Of a stretch of DNA of 24,499 nt, positions 6,830-13,870 are shown one piece after another. Source of the stretch: Bryobacterales bacterium (lineage in GTDB: Bacteria > Acidobacteriota > Terriglobia > Bryobacterales > Bryobacteraceae). The position numbers were made by a program, and so were the translations under genes. Numbering within the stretch: position 1 is the stretch's first letter; every line of letters begins with the position of its first letter. The notes under the pieces are model-generated. The model made no database searches and was not told the origin of the DNA. It was given only the letters and a program-made list of their open reading frames with translations. The DNA lies in the NCBI GenBank assembly GCA_003132905.1, contig PKZC01000355.1:12019-36517 (forward strand), in the 5' to 3' direction.

Positions 6830-8254
6830 ATGGCGACCGCGATAGCACCGCCGCCCACCACCAGCGCGACGCGCGTGAAGTGGTTTCCGTTGCTGCTCGC
6901 GATCGTCATCGGCCTGGCGCTCTATTTCATGCCTGCGCAGCATGGCTTAACCCGCGCCGGGCAAACTGCTCTCGCCATCACCGCCTTCACCATCGTGCTG
7001 TGGGCTTTTGGCGTAATGAACAACGGCGTGGCATCGGTATTGATGATGGCACTGCTGATTCCGGCGGGCGCTAAACCATCGCTCGCTCTCAGCGGTTTCT
7101 CGAGCGGATCGTGGTGGATTCTTCTAGCGGTGCTCTACTACGGTTTTGCAATGCAGAAGACCGGTCTCGCCGCACGTATTTCGTACTATCTTTTATCGTT
7201 GTTCCCGGCGACTTACTCCGGAATCCTCGCCTCGTTCTTCGTCATCGGCACGGTTCTCTCGCTTGGGATTCCTTCCATGACTGTACGCACCGCCATCATG
7301 GTTCCGATCGCCTGGGCGCTGGTACAGTCGCTCGATTTGAAGCCGCGCAGCAACGGTTCGGCGCTGATCATGCTGACAACGATCGAGATGGCCGTGGTGC
7401 CTGGCCTCGGACTGTTGTACGGGTCTCTGGATGGCCCTGTCGTCGCATCGGTATTCGAGTTGAAGCATCTCCCCATCAGCTACCTCTCGTACGCGCGCGT
7501 GCTGTATCTGCCCGTATTGGTTCTGTGCGCGCTCATCCTTTTCGGCAATCAATGGGTGCTGAGACCCGAAAAGGCGCTCGACACCTCGGCTGAATTCGTG
7601 CGCAACAAGTTGCGCGCACTGGGATCGTTCAAACGCGATGAAATGATCACGGCGTTTATCGTGGTCTGCTCCATCGTGTTTTGGTCCACCGATCGCTGGC
7701 ACCATTTGCCCAGTTTCTTCATCGGGATGGTCGGGCTCTCGATCTTCGCGCTCGCCGGTATCGTAGGGAACGCGGACATCGCGGGCGGCATTTCCTGGAC
7801 CCTGCTGCTGTTCATGGGCGGCATTTTCAGCCTGCAAAACGTCCTCACCGAATACAAACTCACCGATTGGCTGGCCGGATACTTCGTCCCCATCACGCAG
7901 CATCTGACATTCAGCACAGTTGTTTTGCTGTTAGCGGTTGGAATCGCAACGCTTGCGGTGCGCTTTCTCGATCCCAGCGGCTTCATCGCCATAGTCGTCC
8001 TCTTCGTGCCCATTGTCGATACCACCAGCGCGGCCGGGATTCCGCCCCTGGTCCTCACCGCCGCGCTGCTGATTCCGTCAGTGCCCTTCTGGGCCAGTTA
8101 TCAGAATATTTGGATGGCCATGGGCGAGGGCATCACCGAAGGCTTGGCTTTCAGCGGCGCTGAGCGCGTGCGTCTGGCGAATTTGTACGCCGTCATCGCC
8201 CTTCTCACTGTCGCCGCGTCCGTCGGATATTGGAAGCTCATCGGAGCGCTGTGA
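6830..8254 (+). CDS. SLC13/DASS-like anion transporter
   Basis: A 474-residue polytopic membrane protein with roughly 11-12 hydrophobic helices and two short re-entrant-like segments, fitting the divalent anion:sodium symporter (SLC13/CitT) superfamily of dicarboxylate and aromatic acid importers. The two internal-repeat motifs, where characterised members have Ser-Asn-Thr, are here GIPSMTVRTAIMVPIA and LDPSGFIAIVVLFVPI, so the signature is degenerate. Placed inside the catabolic operon, it most likely brings in the aromatic acid or a related di/tricarboxylate. The start is ATG 6830, 7 bases after the dioxygenase stop; an earlier in-frame codon at 6719 would overlap the dioxygenase by more than 100 bases and is rejected. 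Its TGA stop overlaps the next ATG by one base. Confidence 0.82.
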   Translation: MATAIAPPPTTSATRVKWFPLLLAIVIGLALYFMPAQHGLTRAGQTALAITAFTIVLWAFGVMNNGVASVLMMALLIPAGAKPSLALSGFSSGSWWILLAVLYYGFAMQKTGLAARISYYLLSLFPATYSGILASFFVIGTVLSLGIPSMTVRTAIMVPIAWALVQSLDLKPRSNGSALIMLTTIEMAVVPGLGLLYGSLDGPVVASVFELKHLPISYLSYARVLYLPVLVLCALILFGNQWVLRPEKALDTSAEFVRNKLRALGSFKRDEMITAFIVVCSIVFWSTDRWHHLPSFFIGMVGLSIFALAGIVGNADIAGGISWTLLLFMGGIFSLQNVLTEYKLTDWLAGYFVPITQHLTFSTVVLLLAVGIATLAVRFLDPSGFIAIVVLFVPIVDTTSAAGIPPLVLTAALLIPSVPFWASYQNIWMAMGEGITEGLAFSGAERVRLANLYAVIALLTVAASVGYWKLIGAL

Positions 8255-9144
8255 TGCGAATCGGATTCGTTGGTTTCGGGGAAGCTGCCTATCATATTGC
8301 CAAGGGCCTGCGGCAACCGGGAATCGATTCGATTACCGCGTTCGATATCAACAGGCAATCGGCGGGCGTAGGGCAAAAGATTCAAGATCGCGCCCGCGAC
8401 GCGAACACGCGCTTGGTGGATACGAACCAGGAACTCGCGGGAGCGTGCGACATCATGATGTCGGCAGTGACGGCCAATCAGGCCAAGAATGCCGCCGATC
8501 AGAACGCGCCGTATTTGACTCCGCGTCACATTTACGCCGACTTGAATTCGGTTTCTCCGGGCCTCAAACAAACTATTGCGCACGTGATCGAAGGCTCCGG
8601 CGCGCGCTTCGCCGAAATAGCGATGATGGCCCCGGTTCCGCCTTACGGCCACAAAGTTCCCATGCTTGCGGGGTGCGGCGGCGCTCAGGAATTTGTGGAT
8701 CGGCTTGCGCCGTTTGGAATTTCAGCCGAAGTAGTCTCTCGTGAAGTGGGCACTGCGGCGGCAACCAAAATGTTCCGCAGCATCATCGTGAAAGGCATGG
8801 AAGCATTGCTCACCGAGTGCGTGCTGGGCGCTAGCCGCTACAACGCCGATGAGCGCGTCTTCGCATCGCTGGCTGAAACTTTCCCCGGCATTCAGTGGAA
8901 AGAACTGGCCGACTATATGGTTGGACGCGTGGTAGAGCACGGCGCACGCCGCGCTCGCGAGATGGAAGAAGTGGCGGCCACGCTACGTGAAATCGATGTT
9001 GAGCCGATCATGGCGGAAGCCATCGTGCGCCGCATGGACTGGAGCGTGGAGGCTGGCTTGAAGCAATTCTTCCACGGAGAGGCCCCCAAAAATTACCGCC
9101 AGGTTGTAGACGCAGCCGCCAAAAAGCCGGTGGGTGCAGACTGA
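8254..9144 (+). CDS. 6PGDH-like NAD(P)-dependent dehydrogenase with DUF1932 C-terminal domain
   Basis: A 296-residue soluble oxidoreductase of the beta-hydroxyacid dehydrogenase type. The N-terminus MRIGFVGFGEAAYHIAKGL is a Rossmann dinucleotide-binding loop in the variant form GFGEAA. The middle has YADLNSVSPG and MMAPVPPYGHKVPMLAGC, and residues near 170 give VGTAAATKMFRSIIVKGME, where the Lys fits the family's catalytic Lys. The C-terminal helical domain matches DUF1932. Substrate unknown. In this operon the reaction that needs an NAD(P) dehydrogenase is oxidation of the ring-cleavage semialdehyde (the LigC step), although LigC itself is of the GFO/IDH/MocA type. ATG 8254 is chosen over upstream TTG because the Rossmann motif begins immediately and the start abuts the transporter stop. 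Confidence 0.85.
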   Translation: MRIGFVGFGEAAYHIAKGLRQPGIDSITAFDINRQSAGVGQKIQDRARDANTRLVDTNQELAGACDIMMSAVTANQAKNAADQNAPYLTPRHIYADLNSVSPGLKQTIAHVIEGSGARFAEIAMMAPVPPYGHKVPMLAGCGGAQEFVDRLAPFGISAEVVSREVGTAAATKMFRSIIVKGMEALLTECVLGASRYNADERVFASLAETFPGIQWKELADYMVGRVVEHGARRAREMEEVAATLREIDVEPIMAEAIVRRMDWSVEAGLKQFFHGEAPKNYRQVVDAAAKKPVGAD

Positions 9145-9956
9145 AGCTGTCCCGGGTCCCTCCGATCTTTGCCGTTTTCTCCGCGTGCGCCGGTTTATGT
9201 TCCGGCGTCGATCTGAAGCCTGAAACCATTGAGGCGTTCGATCGTTACATTGCCGGCACCGACGTAAGAATGCAGGCACGCTGGAGCGGCGAGCATTTCC
9301 TCTGGTTTGACGATTCGCCTGAGATCCGATTGAGCTTGCTGTCAGGCGCGGTAGTGGCGCAGCCCATCCAGGGAAATGCCATCGTGACGCTTCCCGGTGG
9401 TCTCATTCAGGATTGGATCGGAGCTGTCTTCATTCCCAAGGCCACGCTGAAAGAAACGCTGCAAATTGCGGAGGACTATCCGCAACACACCCAAATCTAC
9501 AAGCCCGATGTCGCCGAGGTGAAGGTGCTGTCGCATAACGGCAACGATTTTATGATTCGTACGCGCGTGGTGAAATCGAAGTTCTTCCTCTCCGACGTGC
9601 TGGATATCGATAACCAGATTCACTTCGTTCCGCTCGACTCAAAGCGTATTTACAGCCGTTCGGCCAGCCAGCGCGTGGTTGAAATCAGCAATGCCGGAAA
9701 GCAGAACGAGCGCGAACTGCCCGCTGGTCACGATCGGGGGCTTATGTGGCGCATCAACGGTTATTGGTTTTTCGCAGAGAGCGACGGCGGCGTCTTCATT
9801 ACTTGCGAATCCATCACGCTGACACGCGAGATACCCTTCTTGATGGCCAAGCTGCTGAGTCCGATTGTGCACGAACTTCCGGCGGAAGCCCTGAAGACAA
9901 GTTTGGAGCAAACGCGAAAAGCAATAGTAAATCTGCCGCGGCTCACCGCTCGGTGA
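9141..9956 (+). CDS. Secreted protein of unknown function; apparent CTG start
   Basis: From CTG 9141 the frame reads 271 residues starting MKLSRVPPIFAVFSACAGLC, a good Sec signal peptide with basic n-region, hydrophobic core and small residues before the cut. The first in-frame ATG is at 9270 and would remove this peptide and the conserved-looking helix ETIEAFDRYIAGTDVRMQARW. The CTG overlaps the previous gene's TGA as CTGA, the same geometry as ATGA couplings elsewhere in the window. The mature protein is mixed alpha/beta with GGLIQDWIGAVFIP, VVKSKFFLSDVLDIDN and VFITCESITLTREIPF; the late part recalls SRPBCC/START-like lipid-binding folds. It resembles no enzyme I can name. Being last in the aromatic operon, it may act in the envelope. 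It ends 6 bases from the convergent GntR gene. Confidence 0.75.
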   Translation: MKLSRVPPIFAVFSACAGLCSGVDLKPETIEAFDRYIAGTDVRMQARWSGEHFLWFDDSPEIRLSLLSGAVVAQPIQGNAIVTLPGGLIQDWIGAVFIPKATLKETLQIAEDYPQHTQIYKPDVAEVKVLSHNGNDFMIRTRVVKSKFFLSDVLDIDNQIHFVPLDSKRIYSRSASQRVVEISNAGKQNERELPAGHDRGLMWRINGYWFFAESDGGVFITCESITLTREIPFLMAKLLSPIVHELPAEALKTSLEQTRKAIVNLPRLTAR

Positions 9957-9962
9957 CGAGCT

Positions 9963-10730
9963 TTAAGCTTCGGCTGTAGATGCTTGGGGAGCTGGCGCGC
10001 TGATTTCCGCAGATGGAAGCTCAATGGAAAACTGCTTGCGCGAATAGGTCTTCCCTTGCGCCTTGCGGGCCCGGAAGTACGGCTCCAGGCGTTCCAGCGC
10101 GCGCTGCATACTTGTGACTACGTGCTCGCGCATGGCTGCGGCCGACGCATCGCGATCCATTCCCACCAGCACTTCCATCAGGTCTTGATGGCGGCGCGAA
10201 GGCGTTCCATTGAACGCTCTTCCCACGCAGAGCCACGTCGACGACAGTGCGCGCGTTCTCTCGATGGCGTCGCACAGCGCCGGGCAGCGAGTGCATTCCG
10301 AGATACGGCGGTGCAATTTCTCGTGGAGATTTAAATAATAGAAGCGATTTGTCTCGGTCTGGGAGCGCATGGCATCCACGCGTAGGCCCAGCTTCAGCAA
10401 CTCGGAACGTTCCTCCGGCGTGGCCATCTCGGTGAATAGCCGCGCGGCCTCTACTTCCAGCGCTTCCCGCACCAGATAATGTCCGCGCACATCTTCACGG
10501 CTGGGAATGCGCACGCGGGTGCCGGCGCGAGGGCGGCTTTCCAGCAGACCTTCAAACTCCAGCCGCAGAAATGCCTCAGAAACGGGCAGGAAACTCATGC
10601 CCAGCTCGGCGGCGATTTTGCGCCGCGAGATCACTTGGCCGATGGCTACTTCGCCACGGAGAATTCGCTCGCGAATGATAACGTAGGCTTCACCGGCGAG
10701 GTCCGAAGCCCCGGAAGAGCGGTCTTTCAT
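9963..10730 (-). CDS. GntR-family transcriptional regulator, FCD subfamily
   Basis: A 255-residue DNA-binding regulator. Residues about 12-77 are the winged helix-turn-helix (AYVIIRERILRGEVAIGQ, then ISRRKIAAELGMSFLPVSEAFLRLEFEGLLESRPRAGTRV split over the helices and wing). Residues about 85-215 are an all-helical FCD ligand domain with likely metal-binding histidines in LHEKLHRRI, RRHQDLMEV and MREHVVTSM. FCD regulators usually respond to carboxylic or sugar acids. The C-terminal 35 residues are a Ser/Ala/Pro-rich extension. The gene is divergent from the IlvD/Edd dehydratase and ends tail-to-tail with the aromatic operon, so control of the dehydratase, of itself, and perhaps of the aromatic operon is plausible. 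Candidate operators are in the 116-base divergent spacer. Confidence 0.9.
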   Translation of the reverse strand: MKDRSSGASDLAGEAYVIIRERILRGEVAIGQVISRRKIAAELGMSFLPVSEAFLRLEFEGLLESRPRAGTRVRIPSREDVRGHYLVREALEVEAARLFTEMATPEERSELLKLGLRVDAMRSQTETNRFYYLNLHEKLHRRISECTRCPALCDAIERTRALSSTWLCVGRAFNGTPSRRHQDLMEVLVGMDRDASAAAMREHVVTSMQRALERLEPYFRARKAQGKTYSRKQFSIELPSAEISAPAPQASTAEA

Positions 10731-10753
10731 AAGTCCCCAATATTCAAGTCCGC

Positions 10754-10807
10754 AGGATGTTAAATCCTTTCTATCCTAACACAAGGCATTGCAGTCCAGT
10801 ACACTGG
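10754..10807. promoter_or_regulatory. Candidate operators between gntR and the dehydratase gene
   Basis: Two inverted repeats lie in the divergent spacer. AGGAT-gttaa-ATCCT (10754-10768) is 24 bases from the regulator start, and CCAGT-ac-ACTGG (10796-10807) is 40 bases from the dehydratase start. Dyads of this size next to a GntR gene are typical autoregulatory sites. Neither matches a known FadR/LldR consensus exactly. Confidence 0.4.
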
Positions 10808-10846
10808 GCGAGGCGGCGCAAGACAGTGGGCGTCGTCGCCCAATTC

Positions 10847-12535
10847 ATGAAAAATAAAAGAAGTCGCGAATGGTTTCAAGCACCGGATTACTATGGTTTC
10901 GGCCGCAGGGCGTGGCTGCGCTCGGAAGGCTTTCCCGCCGACGTATTCGACGGTAAGCCAGTGATCGGCATCTGCAATTCCTGGAGCGAACTCAACAATT
11001 GCAATGCGCACCTGCGGACTGTCGCGGAAGCCGTGAAGCGCGGCGTGTGGGCCGCGGGCGGAGTGCCGCTGGAATTTCCGACTATTTCATTGGGCGAAAT
11101 GTTCATGCGGCCCACCACCATGATGTATCGCAATCTGATGGCGATGGATGTAGAAGAGTGTATTCGCGCCAATCCTTTGGATGCCGTGGTGTTGTTATGT
11201 GGATGCGATAAGACCACGCCTGCGCAACTCATGGGCGCAGCTAGCGCCGATATTCCCGCCATCATGGTGCCCGGCGGTCCAATGTTGGCGGGCGAATGGA
11301 GGGGGCAGAGGCTTGGCTCCGGTACTGACGGCAAGAAACTTTTCGATCAATACCGCACCGGCCGCCTGACGGACGACGAATGGTGCGAAATCGAAGGCTG
11401 CATCGCACGCACCGCGGGACACTGCACTGTGATGGGAACCGCGTCGACGATGACCAGCCTCGCCGAAGCGCTCGGGATGACGTTGCCTGGCAGCACGAAT
11501 ATTCCCGCGCCGGATTCACGCCGCATGGCGATCGCCGAGTTAAGCGGACGAGCGGTGGTGGGGATGATCGAGCAAGAGCTAAAGCCATCGCGCATCCTGA
11601 CGCGCGCCGCGTTCGAAAATGCCATTACTGTTTTAATGGCGCTGGGTGGGTCTACGAATGCTGTCATCCACCTGATTGCGATTGCTGGGCGGCTCGGCAT
11701 CCGGCTGACGCTTGACGATTTCGATCGTATCTCGCGCCGTACCCCGTGCATTGTGGATGTAAAGCCGTCGGGCCAGTTCTTAATGGAGGATTTATTTCAT
11801 GCCGGTGGAGTCCCCGCAGTAATGAATCAAATTCAGGATCTGTTGCACGGCAGTTGTGAAACCGTGAACGGCAAGACGATCGGCGAAAATATCGCCGCTG
11901 CAAGCCCGGGGAACGAATCGGTAATTCGCCCGCGCGATCGCGCACTGAATCCAGAAGGCGGTATTGCGGTTTTGCAAGGCAATCTCGCGCCCAATGGCGC
12001 CGTCATCAAACAGACGGCTGCTTCACCAGATCTCTTGCGGCACCGTGGACAGGCTTACGTATTTGAAACTCGCGATGAAATGCTCGCGAAGATCGACCGC
12101 GACGACTTGCCTGTGGATCGCGACACCGTCCTCGTAATGCGAAACTGTGGGCCGAAGGGCGCGCCGGGCTTTCCCGAGTGGGGTCACATCCCGATGCCCC
12201 GCAAACTGCTGAACGAAGGCGTCGCCGACATGGTCCGCATTTCGGACGCGCGCATGAGTGGCACTTCGTACGGCACGGTTATCTTACACGTCGCGCCCGA
12301 GTCCGCAATCGGAGGACCCATCGCTCTGGTGCAAACCGGGGACGAGATTCTGCTGGATGTTCCCGATCGTAAACTCGAGCTCCTAGTGGACGCCGCAGAA
12401 CTCGCTCGCCGGACGGCACAGTTTAAAGCTCCCGCACCTCACTACCAGCGTGGCTACGGGCGTTTGTTTCTGGATCACGTTACGCAAGCCGATCTTGGCT
12501 GCGACTTTGACTTCCTAAGCCCCGACTATCGTTGA
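10847..12535 (+). CDS. IlvD/Edd family dehydratase, sugar-acid (aldonate) type
   Basis: A 562-residue iron-sulfur dehydratase that would convert an aldonic acid to its 2-keto-3-deoxy form. The three cluster cysteines are visible and spaced as in L-arabonate and xylonate dehydratases: Cys52 (ELNNCNAHLR), Cys120 (CGCDK, with Asp121 and Lys122 as Mg ligands) and Cys193 (AGHCTVMGTASTM). The probable catalytic Ser is in ARMSGTSYGT. The opening REWFQAPDYYGFGRRAWLRSEG is typical of the sugar-acid branch rather than the amino-acid enzyme dihydroxyacid dehydratase. The start is ATG 10847, because the frame's earlier codons (from 10757) do not resemble the family and cover the candidate operators. Its likely partner is the KDPG-type aldolase at 14321. 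Substrate is unresolved. Confidence 0.88.
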   Translation: MKNKRSREWFQAPDYYGFGRRAWLRSEGFPADVFDGKPVIGICNSWSELNNCNAHLRTVAEAVKRGVWAAGGVPLEFPTISLGEMFMRPTTMMYRNLMAMDVEECIRANPLDAVVLLCGCDKTTPAQLMGAASADIPAIMVPGGPMLAGEWRGQRLGSGTDGKKLFDQYRTGRLTDDEWCEIEGCIARTAGHCTVMGTASTMTSLAEALGMTLPGSTNIPAPDSRRMAIAELSGRAVVGMIEQELKPSRILTRAAFENAITVLMALGGSTNAVIHLIAIAGRLGIRLTLDDFDRISRRTPCIVDVKPSGQFLMEDLFHAGGVPAVMNQIQDLLHGSCETVNGKTIGENIAAASPGNESVIRPRDRALNPEGGIAVLQGNLAPNGAVIKQTAASPDLLRHRGQAYVFETRDEMLAKIDRDDLPVDRDTVLVMRNCGPKGAPGFPEWGHIPMPRKLLNEGVADMVRISDARMSGTSYGTVILHVAPESAIGGPIALVQTGDEILLDVPDRKLELLVDAAELARRTAQFKAPAPHYQRGYGRLFLDHVTQADLGCDFDFLSPDYR

Positions 12536-12618
12536 GCGCAATCCGTGTCCTTATTCGCGTGCCGTTTGCTGTGAGCCCGAACCTGGGGTGATTGGGAGGT
12601 TAAAGCACGCCGCTCGGA

Positions 12619-12717
12619 TTATGTCACATGCTGTGACTGTTGCTGGGTTTGTGCCGGCGGATCCTGCGCCATTAAGAAACCGCTCATGAGTAATAGTCCG
12701 ATAGATAGTTTTCTCAT
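12619..12717 (-). CDS. Small ORF for a 32-residue secreted or membrane peptide
   Basis: On the minus strand, ATG at 12717 opens a 33-codon frame ending in TAA at 12621-12619. It is preceded at 7-base spacing by a perfect GGAGG ribosome site (12725-12729). The product begins MRKLSIGLLLMSGFLMAQ, with the pattern of a Sec signal peptide (Arg-Lys, hydrophobic core, Ala-Gln cleavage region), and continues DPPAQTQQQSQHVT, a short polar Gln-rich tail. A -10-like TATGAT lies upstream (12778-12773), about 50 bases before the start, though no clear -35 goes with it. The function is unknown. It may be a tiny secreted peptide, a membrane peptide, or a leader. Coding potential rests on the ribosome site and signal-like sequence. 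Confidence 0.5.
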   Translation of the reverse strand: MRKLSIGLLLMSGFLMAQDPPAQTQQQSQHVT

Positions 12718-12772
12718 ATTGCAACCTCCGGCGCTGAAGTTCGCATTTCGGGGCCACCGCAAATTGAGCGTG

Positions 12773-12778
12773 ATCATA
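12773..12778 (-). promoter_or_regulatory. Possible -10 box for the small ORF
   Basis: Read on the minus strand this is TATGAT, a five-of-six match to the -10 consensus, giving a leader of about 50 bases to the small ORF. The nearest -35-like hexamer, TTGATC, is 19 bases upstream, longer than ideal. Confidence 0.25.
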
Positions 12779-12918
12779 CACTTTCAAAACCCCTAGCGAT
12801 CAAAGCTGGACGGACTGGAAAAATGACAACTTGCAGCTCCATCTAACCTGACGCCTAACCCGACCCTGTGGCTCTCCAACAATGGCCTCGATCGATGTAA
12901 GCTGATAGAGCTGTCCCG

Positions 12919-13869
12919 ATGCTAAAAATGAAATCTACGGTCCCCATAATTGCAGCGTCGCTCATCTTTGCCGCCATCCCCTCCGCACTCTTAGCACAAT
13001 GGCCTTCGTATCCCACACCGGGAGTTCCAAAACTCGCTGACGGCAAGCCGAACATGGACGGTCCCACGCCGCGAACGGCCGACGGCAAGCCTGACTTTTC
13101 CGGCATCTGGATGTTCGAAGGAAACCGAGGGCTGCGTCCGCCGGGGACACCTCCCGCAGGGGTGATTGCCGGGTCGGGACCTGCTCCAGCTCCCAGTGCG
13201 GCCGGTGCTGCTGCTCCGCCTCCGCCTCCGCCTCCTCCCGCTCCACCGGCTGCGGGAGGAACAGGCCTAGGTCCGAGACCGCCAGGACCAAACCAATTTT
13301 TCGACATCGGATCGACCCTGAAAGACGGTCTTCCGTTCACGCCCTGGGCGGTGCAAATGCGCAAAGAGCGCAAGGGAAATAATAACAAAGACAATCCTGA
13401 TGCGCACTGTCTGCCGCTGGGTTTGATGCAGTTGCACACGCATCCCCAGCCCCGGAAGATCATCCAGATGCCTAGCCTGATCGTGATTTTGTACGAAGCT
13501 CAGGCCGGAGTCCGGCAGATCTTCATGGATGGTCGCCCGCTGCCAGGCAGTGATGCGGAACCATGGTGGTATGGCTATTCGATTGGCCATTGGGATGGCG
13601 ACACGCTGGTGGTGGAGACCAACGGCTTTCGCGACGACGTGTGGCTGGATGTCGAAGGCAGTCCGCTGACGAATACCGGCAAAATGACGGAGCGCTTCCG
13701 CCGCGTCAACTTCGGACACCTGGAAATGGATATTACGGTGGAAGATCCGAAAGCTTACACCCACCCGTGGACTGTCAAGATCAAGCAGCGCCTGTTGCTT
13801 GACACCGACTTGATCGAGTTCATCTGCAATGAAAACGAGAAATCCGACGCTCACCTGGTAGGCAACTAA
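12919..13869 (+). CDS. Secreted protein, 'GIW' family of Acidobacteriota-type exported proteins (paralogue 1)
   Basis: A 316-residue exported protein of unknown function. Residues 1-29 are a signal peptide (core VPIIAASLIFAAIPSALLA). DGKPNMDGPTPRTADGKPDF is then followed by SGIWMF, an N-terminal block I associate with abundant secreted families in Acidobacteriota. A disordered Ala/Pro linker with a run of eight prolines (about residues 98-115) follows. The C-terminal domain has HCLPLGLMQLH, IVILYEA, QIFMDGRPLP, WWYGYSIGHWDGDTLVVETNGF and AYTHPWTVKIK. This domain is clearly related to the protein at 15479-16264. The repeated WYGYS-x-G-x-WDGD motif suggests a beta-sheet binding domain. ATG at 12928 is an alternative start. 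The NTF2-like gene begins one base after its stop. Confidence 0.8.
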   Translation: MLKMKSTVPIIAASLIFAAIPSALLAQWPSYPTPGVPKLADGKPNMDGPTPRTADGKPDFSGIWMFEGNRGLRPPGTPPAGVIAGSGPAPAPSAAGAAAPPPPPPPPAPPAAGGTGLGPRPPGPNQFFDIGSTLKDGLPFTPWAVQMRKERKGNNNKDNPDAHCLPLGLMQLHTHPQPRKIIQMPSLIVILYEAQAGVRQIFMDGRPLPGSDAEPWWYGYSIGHWDGDTLVVETNGFRDDVWLDVEGSPLTNTGKMTERFRRVNFGHLEMDITVEDPKAYTHPWTVKIKQRLLLDTDLIEFICNENEKSDAHLVGN

Positions 13870-13870
13870 T

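Larger units (their letters stand above)
12536..12918. other. 383-base gap: small ORF plus a dyad
   Basis: Between the dehydratase and the next plus-strand gene there is no long gene. The gap contains the 32-residue minus-strand ORF described separately (12619-12717) and a perfect dyad GTCACA-tgc-TGTGAC (12623-12637) that overlaps its last codons. The remaining stretch 12780-12918 shows no convincing structure and no good -35/-10 pair for the gene at 12919. Confidence 0.5.

Noticed and set aside
9960..9970. AGCTT-t-AAGCT dyad between the aromatic operon and gntR as terminator
   Set aside because: One-base loop and weak AT-rich stem cannot form a stable hairpin, and it overlaps the gntR stop codon; probably chance.
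12623..12637. GTCACA-tgc-TGTGAC as a transcription terminator for the small ORF
   Set aside because: The stem is only six pairs with no following T-tract; the half-sites are in the reverse order to a CRP site (TGTGA-N6-TCACA), so a CRP call is also not supported.
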